Assembly: GCF_014839805.1 (NCBI RefSeq)
Contig: NC_051131.1
Coordinates: 7,242,913 to 7,306,912 of the forward strand
Direction of reading: 5' to 3'
DNA: 64,000 nt
Origin: Manduca sexta
Taxonomy: Eukaryota; Arthropoda; Insecta; Lepidoptera; Sphingidae
Shown piece after piece: positions 33,478 through 46,500 of this stretch (positions within the stretch are counted from its first letter, which is position 1; each line of letters starts with the position of its first letter). A program made the translations under genes and the position numbers. Below the pieces are notes generated by a model. The model did no database searches. It was given only the letters and a program-made list of their open reading frames with translations, and was not told the origin of the DNA.

Positions 33478-35530
33478 ATGGCAGAGCTAACGTCAATGGG
33501 TGCTCTTGCCGCCGAACCTTGGGAAAACAATGAAAAGGGTTTATTGGCAGTTATTGCCTCGTTGGATGAAAACTTTCCGGTTAATTGGAGAGATTGGAAG
33601 GTCTTTAATTACACTTTTGAGGAACTGTTCGGAGGAAGTCAAGTCCCACCGGCAATAGAAGCAAAACTCAGATTTGCCATCCCCACAGTGGATTTGGCAC
33701 GGGCTTTCAATCCTTCCGCTACATCACTATCCGAGCGGTCATACAGAGCGATAAGGGCTTCTTTCTTGAAATGGCCGTTAGGAAGAGCTCTACTCTATGC
33801 GCCACACAGTCTAATGGAGAAGATCCATTCGCCAGCCTACGAGGTCTTTATGAGTACCGTGAAGGAACTGAAACCAAAACTCGCCAAAAGACGGGAGGCG
33901 TCACAGGAATTGGAGCGCCTCAGCCCACTAACTAGTCTGGGGCCTTCCACGGGTACGAAACGCTCAATTGAATCGCCTACAGAAGTGTATCATAGCCAAG
34001 CAAAACGTTCCTCTTATGCAAATGTTTCAAGTTCACCTATTCAATCAGAATCTCGAGTGCCAGCACAAGGTAGCAGCGACCATCTGCTTGCTACTGTTCT
34101 GAACCAACAAATGCTATTATTTAACAAATTGCTCAGCATGCAATCAGAACAAAATGAGAACATTAAAACTATCATTCTCAATCAACAAGTGAGCACCGCG
34201 TCGAGCGCACACCAACCCTGTGAAGGCAGCCTTAATAAGTCTTACGACTCTCTTCCAGACAGTACACAATCCGATGAAGAAATGGATGAGCCAGCCCAAG
34301 ATGGTGGAGACAATCCTCATACACCAGATATTCAGGGTCCCAAAGAAGCTGCGCTACGGAAGATTGCCGAAGCACAGAAAGAACTTGCAGTATTAGCAGA
34401 AGATAAAAATTCTAATATCACTGCTTTTGACTTTACGCCAGCCACCACAGAACAAGAACCTAAGATCGCACGAGCAGACCCAATAGCAGTAAAGCATGGT
34501 TTGAATTGCCAAAGGTTAGGCGACAGTAGCTGGTGTAATGTACGATACTCAGAGATTCAAAAGCATTTTAAGGCAACTCTTGTATTTACTTCCTTAAAAA
34601 CAAACAATCTTTTAGCTGAATTTACTCCGAATTGGAAATCAGTAGAGATTTTAGAGAAATTCGATCTAACTTTAGGGGCTATAACAAACGGACTTATTCA
34701 GCAGAGGATTATATTCCAAAACGTTTTGGAGAGCTTACCAACAGAGGTTAAGAATATTGTGGGCCGAGATTTTGTAGCAGCAAATTCTGGATTTAGAAAG
34801 AATTCAGATGCTCTTCTGCAGTATGTGTGCGGGCGGCGTGCAGAAGTAATAAAACAAAGAAGGGAGGTCTACAAATCTTCTAGCAAATCTTTCCGAGAAA
34901 TTCTTCATGACATTCCTCCTTCGGGGACCCACTTATTCGAAGACAAATCTCTTACGGATGTTATAAAAGAATTAAGTGTGCAAAAATTTTTTCCTAGCAA
35001 GAAAAAGACATACCCTAACAAAAAGCGATACCTCAAGGGTCTAAACCTAAAAGCTCTCAAAATGTGCCCTATCGTTTTCGCGACACGCGAAATACCACGA
35101 AAAGAAATATACCCTATACCAGAAATACAGAAGGGAAGGGACGTCAACAAAGAACTTTTCCCTCTAAAACACACCAAAGCAAAAAGGATAGAGGCGGTCG
35201 AAAGTGACTACTTTTCTGCGGGGCGTCTAGCCAAATTTGTACATCGGTGGAAAGGCGCAACCGAAAACCTTTTAAAAATATTAAATGGCTACAGAATCCC
35301 ATTCAAGAGCGTTCCTCCAATAACAAAATTTTCTCGAGTAAACGCCCAAAGATATCGTACCAGAACATCAGCGGCAATGTCGGTAGAGATAAAGAAAATG
35401 CTACAATCCGGTGCCCTGCAAATCAGTACACACCAATCGGGATTCCTATCCACTATGTTTCTAAGAAAGAAGACCGATGGAGGGAATCGCCCTATATTCA
35501 ATCTGAAAAGGCTCAACGATTATGTCTTTT
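33478..35530 (+). CDS. DIRS gag-like protein running into the reverse transcriptase N-terminus
   Basis: The open frame starts at MAELTSMGALAAEP and is continuous to 36204, but only the part up to about 35530 is the real protein. The first ~500 residues are gag-like: low similarity to anything I know, Ser/Gln-rich, with a charged segment QSDEEMDEPAQDGGD. Residues near 640-690 (EIKKMLQSGALQ, TMFLRKKTDGG, FNLKRLNDYV) are the start of the reverse transcriptase. At a run of four T (35527-35530) the homology moves to the next frame. The 35531-36204 stretch is the shadow of the RT frame. Gag and RT are therefore one ORF or a programmed frameshift pair; an extra T is the simplest explanation. Confidence 0.75.
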
Positions 35531-36643
35531 ACGCCAAAATTTCGCTTACTAAATCACCATCAGATCCCAGAACATTTGAGAGAAAAGGATTACCTGATGA
35601 AGATCGACCTTTCACAGGCATATTTTCACGTGCCCATCGATCAGAACCACCGTCGGTATCTGTCACTCTCGCACCAAGGGAAGATATGCGAGATGACGTG
35701 TCTACCTTTCGGCCTAGCAAGCGCCCCTTCAGCATTTGCAAAAATTACGAACTGGGTAGCACAACAACTTCGTCAGAAAGGCTTTCGAGTGATAGTGTAT
35801 CTGGACGATTTTCTGCTAATGCACGAAAACCCCGTAATTCTAGAACAGCAAACGACCGTCGCTACGGAATATCTGAAGAACCTGGGCTGGCAGATCAATC
35901 AAGCGAAATCATCGACGATCCCTTCAACCACCATAGAATATCTAGGCATCACTTGGAACACAAGTCAGAACACGAAGGGGTTATCAATTCCAAAAATCCA
36001 ACAGTTGCAGAAATTTATTCAAGACCTATGGAGGAAAGCTCAATGGAGCTGGTACGACGCCAAATTGATTTTAGGAAGATTGAACTTCGCATCATTCACG
36101 GTTCCCTTAGGGCGACTTCATTGCCGACAATTACAGAAGTCTGCTCGTCTCCTGTCACAAACTCGACCCCATCGGAAACATTATATCCCAGATGCGGCCC
36201 CTGAGCAGCTCAAATGGTGGATAGAGAATCTGCACAAGAGGTCACCGATCCATTATCCTGGCCCGTCAATCTTTGTCACGACGGATGCAGCAGAAGGAGG
36301 TTGGGGTGCCATAGCAAATGGCCGTCATCTATGGGGAAAGTGGACACATTGTCAAAGAAAATGGCACAGCAACCTAAAAGAATTGTGGGCTGTACACGAA
36401 GTCCTTCAAAGTTTGGGTGCCGAAATTCGCCACTGGACAATAATGGTACCATCGGACAATCGAACGACTGTGGCTTACATAAACAAACACGGGGGCACCA
36501 GATCAGCAAGATTATTAAAAGCCACGACACAAATCTTAGAATTATGCGATTTGATGGATTGTCATTTAATAGCTCGATACATTCCGGGGATATACAACGG
36601 AATAGCGGACAGGCTGTCGAGAGAAAAGGCCTTGCCAGAATGA
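35522..36643 (+). CDS. DIRS reverse transcriptase and RNase H
   Basis: Contains the RT core: KIDLSQAYFHVPI (first catalytic Asp), LPFGLASAPSAF and the YLDD active site at codons 93-96. The RNase H domain follows with its acidic residues in TTDAAEGGWG (D255), LKELWAVHEV (E287), SDNRTTVAYI (D312) and GIADRLSRE (D363). The first codons are not a true start; the domain begins in the preceding frame. After LPE a TGA ends the frame, but homologous sequence continues in the same frame (IDLFATKESA), so the TGA probably replaces a Trp codon. Confidence 0.9.
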   Translation: MSFTPKFRLLNHHQIPEHLREKDYLMKIDLSQAYFHVPIDQNHRRYLSLSHQGKICEMTCLPFGLASAPSAFAKITNWVAQQLRQKGFRVIVYLDDFLLMHENPVILEQQTTVATEYLKNLGWQINQAKSSTIPSTTIEYLGITWNTSQNTKGLSIPKIQQLQKFIQDLWRKAQWSWYDAKLILGRLNFASFTVPLGRLHCRQLQKSARLLSQTRPHRKHYIPDAAPEQLKWWIENLHKRSPIHYPGPSIFVTTDAAEGGWGAIANGRHLWGKWTHCQRKWHSNLKELWAVHEVLQSLGAEIRHWTIMVPSDNRTTVAYINKHGGTRSARLLKATTQILELCDLMDCHLIARYIPGIYNGIADRLSREKALPE

Positions 36644-36740
36644 CACCTCAAGGAAACAATAGTAACCTGGATATTTCAGAAATACGGAATTCCAGATATA
36701 GATCTTTTCGCCACGAAGGAGTCAGCAGTCGTTTCGAGTT

Positions 36741-37994
36741 ATGTCAGCGAAGACTCGACAGACACAGGGAGCCAATTCTGCGATGCATTCAGCAGAATTT
36801 GGAAATACAATCGGGGTGGATATTCCTACCGCCAGCCTTAATTCCGCAAATACTTCGTCACCTACAACAGTCGGAGGGACGATATATTCTAGTAGCGCCC
36901 AACTGAAGCAGAGTCTTCTGGAAACCAGAACTGGAGCAAATGAAAGAGAAACCTCCGCTGTTGATTCCGAATCTTCGCGAAAACCTTCTAGATCTCCGCA
37001 CGAATTGTGCTCCTCAAGGTGTAGAACGCTTGGAATTGGCGGTATGGTTGGTACGGGCTGGGCGAAGCAGATATTAAACTGGTCTGAAAGTGAAATAAAG
37101 CTATTGGAATCATCTTGGAGGTCGTCATCCTTAAACACGTATAGACCAATCTGGTCAAGATGGTGCAGCTGGGCCCAATCAAACAGAATACCTGCAGATG
37201 ATCCCAGCCCTCACGATTTAGCTAGATACCTATGCTACCTCTACAGAGTCGTAAAATTAGCGCCTAAGACCATAGCCGTTCACAAGTCAGTTGTAGCAAA
37301 CTTCGGAAATCCCTTAAGATCTGACGAGCTCAGCGCCCATCCTCTAGTAAAGCACGTATTAAAGGGCGTCTTCGCTGAAACCCCTCCGGTTAAAAAGTCA
37401 ATTTCGTGGACTATAGAAGATCTCCTAGCGTTTTTAAGTACCTACCAATTTGATCACAACAATCTCTTTGCAGTCTCAAGGCACACTTGCGTGCTTCTCC
37501 TGCTCGCTACCGGCAGAAGAGTCCATGACTTAACACTTTTATCGATAGGAAATGATCACTTCGAAGATAGGGGAAATGAAATCATACTCTGGCCTAAATT
37601 CGGGTCTAAAACTGATTCGGTTTCATATAAACAATCAGGCTGGTTGCTGAAGAAAGGAGAAAATAATTTTGATGTGCCACTTGATATTATCTTCTGGATT
37701 AAGAAAACCATTTTAATAACGAATATGCGCCGTAACATGGCGTGTAATGATTCTCTGTTCATTACCACAAAAGGTAAAGTGAAGAATGCTTCCCGAACCG
37801 TGATCGCGGAATGGATAAAAACGTTATTTAAAGAAGCAGGAATATCTGCATCTGCAGGTAGCTTTAGAGCAGTTGTTGCAACCAACAACTGGGTTGGTAA
37901 TTATTGCAATATTGATGAAATTCTAAAAAGGGCAATTGGCGGTCTAAAATACATTCTTTCGGCATTACTTCAGAGAAATAAAACCGCAACCTAA
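36741..37994 (+). CDS. DIRS tyrosine recombinase (integrase)
   Basis: The protein would integrate a circular DNA copy. The N-terminal ~110 codons overlap the end of the RT frame and may not be protein. The SAM-like core-binding part (SSSLNTYRPIWSRWCSWA) is followed by the catalytic domain with the first Arg in LLATGRRVHDLTLL (R260) and a second box GSFRAVVATNNW. The last ~15 residues are off frame: two short A runs (37934-37935 and 37946-37949) appear one base short each. The HYF segment expected to carry the nucleophile Tyr is found in the shifted frame. Confidence 0.88.
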   Translation: MSAKTRQTQGANSAMHSAEFGNTIGVDIPTASLNSANTSSPTTVGGTIYSSSAQLKQSLLETRTGANERETSAVDSESSRKPSRSPHELCSSRCRTLGIGGMVGTGWAKQILNWSESEIKLLESSWRSSSLNTYRPIWSRWCSWAQSNRIPADDPSPHDLARYLCYLYRVVKLAPKTIAVHKSVVANFGNPLRSDELSAHPLVKHVLKGVFAETPPVKKSISWTIEDLLAFLSTYQFDHNNLFAVSRHTCVLLLLATGRRVHDLTLLSIGNDHFEDRGNEIILWPKFGSKTDSVSYKQSGWLLKKGENNFDVPLDIIFWIKKTILITNMRRNMACNDSLFITTKGKVKNASRTVIAEWIKTLFKEAGISASAGSFRAVVATNNWVGNYCNIDEILKRAIGGLKYILSALLQRNKTAT

Positions 37995-38318
37995 TAGGAA
38001 CCCAAATCCTTTAAGTAATTCCTTTACACCAGTGATGTAGGCTTATTATTAAATATAAGATTTAATTGATTTTATGAAAAGCTTATTTTGAGGTCTTAAT
38101 CACATATTGATAATATATCGTTCTGGTAATTATATAAGGTATCTTTTTAATTGTTCAAGCAAATTGAGGATATTATCCTTGAATAAATATCTTTCACAAT
38201 CTCTGTCTTTCTCTTCACACGAAAATAATAATAGTCACAGTACGCTTAGCTCTAGTTCCATATTGAAATCTTACATATTATGGACTAGTCGGACAGCGCG
38301 CCGGCAGATAATAAACAC

Positions 38319-38671
38319 GTCTCAATGTGGTTCAAGCATAGGCTCGAACACCTAAATAGAACCGTTTTTCCCCCGAAGGGTAAAAAAACGGATATTTAGG
38401 TTTCAGCCGTAGCTTGAACCACACCTAAGGCCTTGCCGGCTCAAGGTACTGAAGGAAGAGCCCGCCGCGCGCTGCTCACCAAGTATGTGACAAGGACAGG
38501 TATAGTTATGGCATGTTACAACGTCACGAATGCACCTAATGAGTGAGTGAGATAGAGGATGTTGAAGATGTTGACAATGAATATTGGAACGTTAATCTCA
38601 ATGTGGTTCAAGCTACGGCTGAAACCTAAATATCCGTTTTTTTACCCTTCGGGGGAAAAACGGTTCTATTT
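38319..38671. repeat. DIRS internal complementary region and right inverted repeat
   Basis: The internal complementary region (38319-38423) contains a 70-base perfect reverse complement of 38602-38671 and a copy complementary to the first 16 bases of the left repeat. The right inverted repeat is 38446-38611, and 38612-38671 is its unmatched outer extension. In DIRS elements this layout guides ligation of a circular intermediate. Confidence 0.9.
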
Positions 38672-38904
38672 TACTTATTTCACTAATATTTTTTATTCAC
38701 ATCCAAGTTTGCACACTAGCGTTTTTATATTATGAGCGCTCCGTACACAGCCATAAGCATCAATATTGATACCATACTAAAATCAGTTTGAATGGATAAC
38801 AGTTCAATTCACATGAACACAGTGAATGTTCGGTACGCCAAATCTAGTACGTAGTACATATATATCGATGCTCCATACCAAATGTGATCGAAATCGTTCG
38901 TACA

Positions 38905-39210
38905 TTTGAGTTTATCGCGTTCAGACAGGCAGAATATTTTGTTTATTATATACTTTATAGAACTTTTTTAAAAACAATTCCGTCATACATTATTGTTGGG
39001 TAATTTTAACCGTTTCCGCAGCACTCACAACGAAACGTATCAAAGGGAATTCATTGATTTGTCATAGCGCCATGTTATACATGTATACCCTATAAACTTC
39101 CTCGACAAATGAGCTCTCAAACACCAAAATATTTTTATATTTCAACCAGCAGTTCTTGAGATTACCCCATTCAAACAAACCAACACTTTAGCTTTACGTA
39201 ATAGTATAGA
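38905..39210 (-). mobile_element. Helitron 5'-end fragment
   Basis: The minus strand begins TCTATACTATTACGTAAAGC (39210 downwards) and continues through GTTTGTTTGAATGGGGTAATC, as in the 8018-11002 Helitron, to ATGTATGACGGAATTG. The CTAG end is missing. The left boundary is approximate. Confidence 0.65.
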
Positions 39211-40599
39211 TGAATATATAATGAAAGTAAAAAATACATTCCAGCTCTTCATGTATTATAATATCTAAATTAAAATTATATTCGAATAAAAGATTTAATT
39301 TATATTTTGTATCTCAGTTTAATATGGGCTTATAAATAGAAAGCTTAATTTTGATATATCTGCTGGCACATACAAATCTAGACACCTCATAAAATTTGTA
39401 ATTCCAGTAAATAAAATAAATGACTAGAAAATAATAATAATTAAAAATTGTCTTTTCTTACATTACATACTAAATGTAGAATAAACTATTTGACATAAGT
39501 ATGAGCAATTACTCTTAAAAAACAAAGAATAAACAACACCTAATGAAAGATTACAAGCTAATAAATACATCAATAAAAATCTAAATACGGAGATCATAAG
39601 CTGATTAAATTTTGGCTTAAAAAACATAATACTTTATATATTTTAGTTGCTCATTATTGGCATTTTTGACCACAAAGCATACTCAGCCTCTGATGCAATT
39701 ATGAGGTGTACGCGAAAGGCATTGGCAGCCACATAGGTGTCACCAGAGCGAACACAGTGATTACATAATAAAAAAAAAAGCTTTAAAAGATGAAGTATCG
39801 GGGCCAGTACTTCGTTCTACTTTGAACATATCCATGTAGTTCAATGCTATAGCTGCATCTTAGTCATAGCTATGAGGATTGTTTTAGTTCGTTTAATGTT
39901 TCAACATATTCCAATATCACAGTCGCATGTGCTGCTCTGTGGGCTACGCACCCAAGCAGCTAACTGTAAATTCTGCGCACACATCCTACGCAGCAATGGA
40001 ACTGCGGCTCAATTAGCTGTTTACATATTAATGGCCATATGCAAGTTCTTGCTCGTGCCTAGCGAGTATCAGTCGTGTTCCATAATCGGATTCCGATACC
40101 TGAGAGTTCGTAGCTAGCGTCCCCGAACCCCGCTGCCAACAACTTTTACATACACAATAGCACCTTAATTTTATACATATTTGTTGACAAATTACAATTA
40201 CAATGCTATTCATAAAAGTAACAAATTGAACGCCAGATAACTGGGTCTACAAAATATTTTTTATTCGTTTTTTAAATTAAATAAAAATAACTCAATGGTC
40301 CTCTAGATAGCTTTAGTAGGTAATGAGTCATGACTTCACATTTTCCGATACTACAATATATATTTGTCATTTACAAGACTATTACACCGACGCTGCATTG
40401 TTTAGAAATTTGAAGACCTTAAAAATACATTACAGTATTTAAAATACATATCAACGTAAATGCAATTCATTACTTTAAAATCCAATAAAAGAAAAAAATA
40501 ATTCTGAATTACATTCAAACAAATGCAATCACTGGTAGGTATTGGCGTTCAATGTGTTATCGATTTCGCAGAGAAAACAGGCTATAGCGTGTTGTGTTG
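39211..40599. other. Intergenic, 3' side of TECPR1
   Basis: No gene recognised; the short open frames have no family resemblance. A minus-strand AATAAA near 40260, about 340 bases past the TECPR1 stop, could be its poly(A) signal. Confidence 0.5.
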
Positions 40600-43500
40600 C
40601 TAGCGTGGCGCCAGTCCTCTCGCAGACACGTGCACGATAGAGCCAGACAGAACTCGTTGCCAGGCAGTGCCCGCCGGGTTGTCTGTCGTCACACCGAGCC
40701 GGCGCTGGAGCGTCCCAGCCGAACAAACAGCCCAAACTGCTTGGTGCATGCTCGATACGTATTTGAACGTCAGGTCGCTATCTGGAACCAAAATGTAATT
40801 AAACCTTTTGATAATTAATTTGAATAATGTCATAATTTATATTTCTGAGATAATTAATACTTAATTAATTGATATTTGTATAATAGTGATATCTAACGCT
40901 TAGTGTTCGTAAGCATTAGCGTATTCGTCCTGCGTACTCACGGACACCAGACATTACAAATATTGTAACAAAACTTTATGTATTTTGTGATAACGTAGGC
41001 ATGTTTGAAAAGTATTTTTATAAAAATCGCAAACTATGCAACTATACATGAGACATTTTAAATACCTTTAAATTAGTGAAACCCAATAGTATCTATCTTG
41101 TTAAATAAGATCAAGTTATTTCGAGATAAAAACTAGCCTATAGCGCCCAGGATGTAGTTTCCTAATAGTAAAAAAAAATCAAGATCGAAAGATTATTTTT
41201 ACGAAACCCGAGTACAATCCAAGAAAAACATTATGGTGTCCCTCTCTAGCTTTATGATCGACGACCCACTTGCTTGTAAGATACTTACCGGATAAATATT
41301 TCCATTCCTTGCCTTCTGGTTTCTCTTTTGAAATATGGGTCCTGACCGCAATAGCACCATCCGAGAGAATAACCCACGCAGACACTTCAGTGAGGGAGAC
41401 TACTTTAGCGCCAGCGCTTTTATGAATATAAGGGTTGCCACTCTTTGGTTGCTCCACTAATTTCCAAGTGAGTCCCCCTGGATTCTCTTTTGAAATATCT
41501 CTGCAGTACAACTCGCCTTTTCGTCCAGCCGACCAAACAACATTGTTGCATGTGCTTATTGCGATTAATGACTGTGGGCTGTTTATGTGTTCCCAATGTT
41601 GGCCCTACAGCGATACAGGGTTATTAAGCAAGATAATTACAAAAGTATAATAATTATAAACACAAAATCATGGAGCAAGGAATAAAGAGGGTATCTAAAG
41701 CTACTTCATTCTTCCGTATGTCTTGCTTTCTAAATAGATTTATTGAATGACGAGAAATGGTTTCCCGGATGTAAAATTACATCACCGCTTCACTCCATAT
41801 CTTTTAATACCTGGCTCTATGTTAATGAATAGGAATGGCACCAGACCTTCTGGAACCCTGGGCGATATATAATTTTGGTGCACCATTGTTCTTCTTCAGT
41901 ATTTATCTCAAGTCCACTACAGAACATAAGCCTCCCCTGAAGTTTTTCAGACCAACCTGTTAAGAGTGACTTTCACCAAGCTGGTTGCTGCAACTTTCTG
42001 TCCCACCAGTCGTCAGTTCTATGAGCTCTGCCTACTGTCACTTTAGCTTGCTTATCTGCTCGACTATGTCGGCGATATTCGTTTTACTACGGATGTCTGA
42101 TTTAATCGCGTAGAGAAACACTGAGCATAGATAGAACTCTTCATATACTAGCCGAGCGACTGTGAGTCGTCTTAGGCGGCCCATAGTCAAAGTCCACGTG
42201 TCTGTGTCATCTTCGGTATAAAAGACCTTTCTTCAGGCACTGAGGCGCCCCCTAACAGGCGACCTTTTCTAATCCAAACTGCATTTTAGTAGGCACTAAG
42301 ATAATGTTGATAATGACATTCAAGGTAGAATTCATGACCTAAGATCAGACGCCGCGAACAACAGATCCCGCCCTCACCCGTAGTACCGGTACTAACAATG
42401 AATAAAGCTTTAACTTACTGCCGGTGTTGAAGGTGTAACTCCTGTGCGGTAAATTGCATCACCACCTAATGTAATAGCCCAAACAGATACTTCGTCACCA
42501 TTAACCTTCAAAGAAAAAAAATGTGTAATACTAAAAAAAATCAATAAAATATAAAATATTATGTTATGAGAACTTCTTTCCCTTTTCCAGAATGGGCTAA
42601 GGAGTACCATGCCCAAATTTCGAGATCTATGTTTGGTGCCCTGTAAAAAGAAGGGAGCCTATTGAGTTTACTTTAGGCCAATAAATTAGACTGACCAGAA
42701 AAACCCAATATTACCCGAACTGGAGACCTAACCCACAACCTCTGCGAACACCGTACGACCGTACTGCGCAATACTACTATGCCACCGAAGCAAAATAAAA
42801 AAAAACATGTCATACCCATAAAGATATATCGAGTAATGCTGTGCTGCCAGCACGTACCCAAGGTCCTTCGGTAATTATTTGAGCTTTTCTATACCACCTT
42901 CTTCTTCGGACGCAATCAGTAAAGATTTTTTTTCCGTGATATGGAGCTGGGAAATCTGTTGCATATTGCCAGCCATCTGTATCTACTCCACCTGGTGTGT
43001 TGTAATCTATCATCCATTCTGAAATCTTAAACAAACATTCATATATCAGTATATTAAAACAGCAAAATTTGGTGTGTTTGCACATTAAAAAAAATAATAG
43101 AAAATAAAGGGGGGTGGCTGAGGAAGAGTAATGGAACATAAATCGATGATTTTTAGAACTGAAACTTTTCTGACTGTCACTTTCCTATTTGTTTTCTAGC
43201 GCACATCCTCGAAACTAGGGAACGATTTTGGATTTAGTTTTCACAGGTGGACCAAGTATTATTGGTAGCAGAATATAGATATTGTTTGATTAAAAAAGTA
43301 ATCCAAGCGAACTAACTCGCAGGCACAGTTAGCTATCAATATACAGTTAAGTGACAATGATTAAGACAATGATTATGTTTAAAAAAAATCCTCTAACCCA
43401 ATGCCAATGACGGCTCAGAAGTTTGGTGTGTTCACGAGTCCTTTTATGCTTCCCAGTTATATCGCTCCACATGTACCGATCTGTGGGGAGCCCTGTAGAA

Positions 43501-46500
43501 GTGTAACCAGAGAGCGGGTTCCATCTTTGATTTTCGTATACGCAATATGTTTGAGTATCAGTCATTGAATGAATGGCTTCTTTGCTTCCAATACCTACAA
43601 AAAATTATAAATATGTATTTACAATCTTATAATACTACCAAATTTGATAAGTACAAGGCTTGAACATGGTATATCCAAACCAAATCTTATAAATCTTATA
43701 TATAAAAATAAGTCGGGTTTTCCTTCCTGACGCTATAACTCCAGAACGCACAAACCGATTTCCACGGTTTTGCATTCGTTGGAAAGGTCTCGGGCTCCGT
43801 GTGGTTTATAGCAAAGAAAATTCAGGAAAAATTTCAAGAGAAAAGCAGGAAAACAGGGAAAAACATTTTTCACATACAGTGCCATCTCTGATACATAGCA
43901 TGTACGACAACGGCGCCAGTACGTGGTGTGCGAGTATCCCTTACAAAAATAAGTACGTTTCATTTTAAGTAGATGACTCCGGTGCGTGATACATTGTTTG
44001 ACAGCTACTCATTGTACTCTGCTCAGTTAATTTCATGTGACATTTATTATGCGCACGTTCTTTCAAACGCTAACTTAAAATCGGTATTGTGTTCACTGTG
44101 AAATTATGAAATTGAGGTTAAAGTTATTCGTTTCCTAACAGTTTCCTAATAATTTGCGGACACGTATAACGCTTCGATTCAGTATTTACTTTGGATTCAC
44201 TTTCATTATTTACTTAGAGAAGTTCAACTAAATTACACTTCATTTTTGGAATCGAAATGAATTCATTACTGTTGTGAAATGAAATAAAATTTTTCCTTTT
44301 CAAATATAAAACAAAAAAAAATATTTTTCTTCATCTTTTAATCCCCAAACGAAATGTTACAAAAAACGAAGCCATCTGGTGGCGAAACGGAGTTCGCCGG
44401 GTTTGCTAGTAGTATTATAATTTATATGTCTGAATAAAGAATTAAAGGTAATTTTATGGAAAACATACACGATTTGCTATATAATACTATTCATTCTATA
44501 TTCTATAATATATAAATGAATATCAAATTTTAATAAAATTTATACAAGGTAAATTGGCGATAAATAAAAAAAATTTTAGCCTTGAATTTAGTCCGTTGTT
44601 TGCGCGCTAATTGGTAAATCTTCAGTGTGCACTTGAATTTGCGAAATAAAATTCGCAAATTAAAATTCACACTATTTTAACTTATGCAACATATTAGCAT
44701 TTAGCATGCTAAGAGATGAAAATTCGCATGCTAATTAAATTAATTCTAAATAGCATTAATTGCCATCACTAGTGCATAGTAGCGGTATCCCCCATCTCTT
44801 TGTTAGTTATGACCGTATCTTTATTTAAAGTATATTTATTACCGTTGACGTCACGCCAGTCTACGCGTATTTTTTTTTCTGTTTTTTATCAACTGATTTC
44901 AAATGCTCGTAATTTTATTTTTAAGCATATTTTCATAATTCTTACTGCACTATTATTTGACTATCGTATTTTTTTTTTAAAAGGAACAAAAGAAATTGTC
45001 TCTACCCAATTATAAATACCTTTAAGAACTCCACCACCCCAACCTCCAGTGTAGACCCAAGCCCTGTGGTCATGAGATATGCCCCACACTACGCCGTTTT
45101 CAGAACATTCTACGCGGCGCAAATATCCTCCCATCATGCGCCAGAACATTTCATCTGCCCCTATAATGACACTTGTTGTGCAATATTCCATTGTGAATAG
45201 CTTTAATGGTCCTTTCACAGACACAGAAGTTATGCTTTCAGGACTCACTCTGTGTTTATAGCTACAATAACTTTTACCATTAATGACGACTCTCAACTCA
45301 TTAACTTCACAAATAATTATCATCGAGAACTCCTGGCCTGGTTTCAATGGTAACTCATGTCGTTCCTCTACACCCCAACTTCCAAACATCATTGTATTAC
45401 AAACTACAACATTCTCATCAAATCTTATATTAAAATGGAATGGTATTTCCACAACTTCCATCTCTATCTTATGTCTTTGCTTTTTAACTTCAGGACCACA
45501 CAAATTTATAGAACATCGTTTAATTTCATCACATAAACAACCTGTGAGGATTAAACTGCTGCCAGGAGGAAAATTGTTATACAAATTTGTTGTTAATCCA
45601 GAAAGTATGTCTTTTCCAAAAACTTGAAATTCTTTAGTATAAGTACCATTTTTTTCGCTGTTCACTTTAGTAGGCATTGGATCCCAGTTTAAGACATCAC
45701 CAGCCATTGTTACAGCCCATACTGAATTGGCAGAAGGTTTGCCAGAAAGACCATTTATTTGAGATGTAATATCAACCAAAACATTTAACCATTCCTCTTG
45801 TTCCATTTCTGAAATAAATTGTATTTTAATTGTGCCTTCACTATGGCGCGGAACTGAGAGGCTAATTCTGGCATTTCCTGGTTCTGATGACACATAGACA
45901 CTTGTTACTTCACATAAACTTATTATAAATTTTATAGTACCATCAGCTTGGAAAATTGACAAAGTTCCTGTATTTTCTAAGTCATGCCAATACAAAGACA
46001 ATATACATTCTTCACTTATGTTGCTTGGATGCACCAGCCTGGCCTCACAGCTGCGAGTCCAGCCTTTCTCTTCCACTGCTGCTCCATAATGCGACAGATC
46101 AAGATTTTGAATGCTATTTCTATTTTTCAAACTCTGCAAAATTTGAATCCTCCACTTTGCAATAAGATCTGAATTATTTATGTTTTGAAAGTCAGTAAAC
46201 CAATGAGGTACTTGCATTACATCCATAGAACAAGCTCCAGCTTCCACAAAAGCCCAAGTTGCTTCACAGGTACCCCAGGCAGTTTGACTTATTTCATCAT
46301 CAAAAAACATGCCAGAATCAACATCGAATACACTGCTGTCACTGTCTGGTTGTGCTTCCATGCCCACCACTGAACCTACACTTCTCACGGGACTCCAAGC
46401 ACGTGGATTCTTGAGAGTGGTTTCATAACTTTTTCCAGTTAAATCAATGTTTTCCAAATTAATATTGTTACTTTTAGGCCGTGATTCTCGTTGTGATTTA

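Larger units (their letters stand above)
32790..38671 (+). mobile_element. DIRS-type retrotransposon, near full length
   Basis: Its features define a tyrosine-recombinase retrotransposon: inverted terminal repeats of 166 bases (32790-32955 and 38446-38611, reverse complements); an internal complementary region whose 38354-38423 is an exact reverse complement of the right outer end 38602-38671, with 38321-38336 complementary to the start of the left repeat; and genes in the order gag, reverse transcriptase, RNase H, tyrosine recombinase. No target duplication is seen, as expected for recombinase-mediated insertion. It lies 8 bases from the end of P-like copy 1. Frameshifts and one internal stop in this copy suggest it is inactive or misassembled. 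Confidence 0.92.

Noticed and set aside
35531..36204. C-terminal third of the 908-codon open frame starting at 33478
   Set aside because: It overlaps the RT-RNase H frame, has no domain of its own and is just an open shadow of that frame.
36214..36906. 230-codon plus-strand open frame in the DIRS element
   Set aside because: Lies in a third frame over RNase H and the RT tail. Only its last ~25 codons (FLPPALIPQILRHL) look like the expected RT tail, so it is not a separate gene.
42590..42650. Possible extra TECPR1 exon (acceptor-like TTTTTACAGG on the minus strand)
   Set aside because: Exons 3 and 4 join directly in phase and in homology; the candidate has no donor in a sensible frame.
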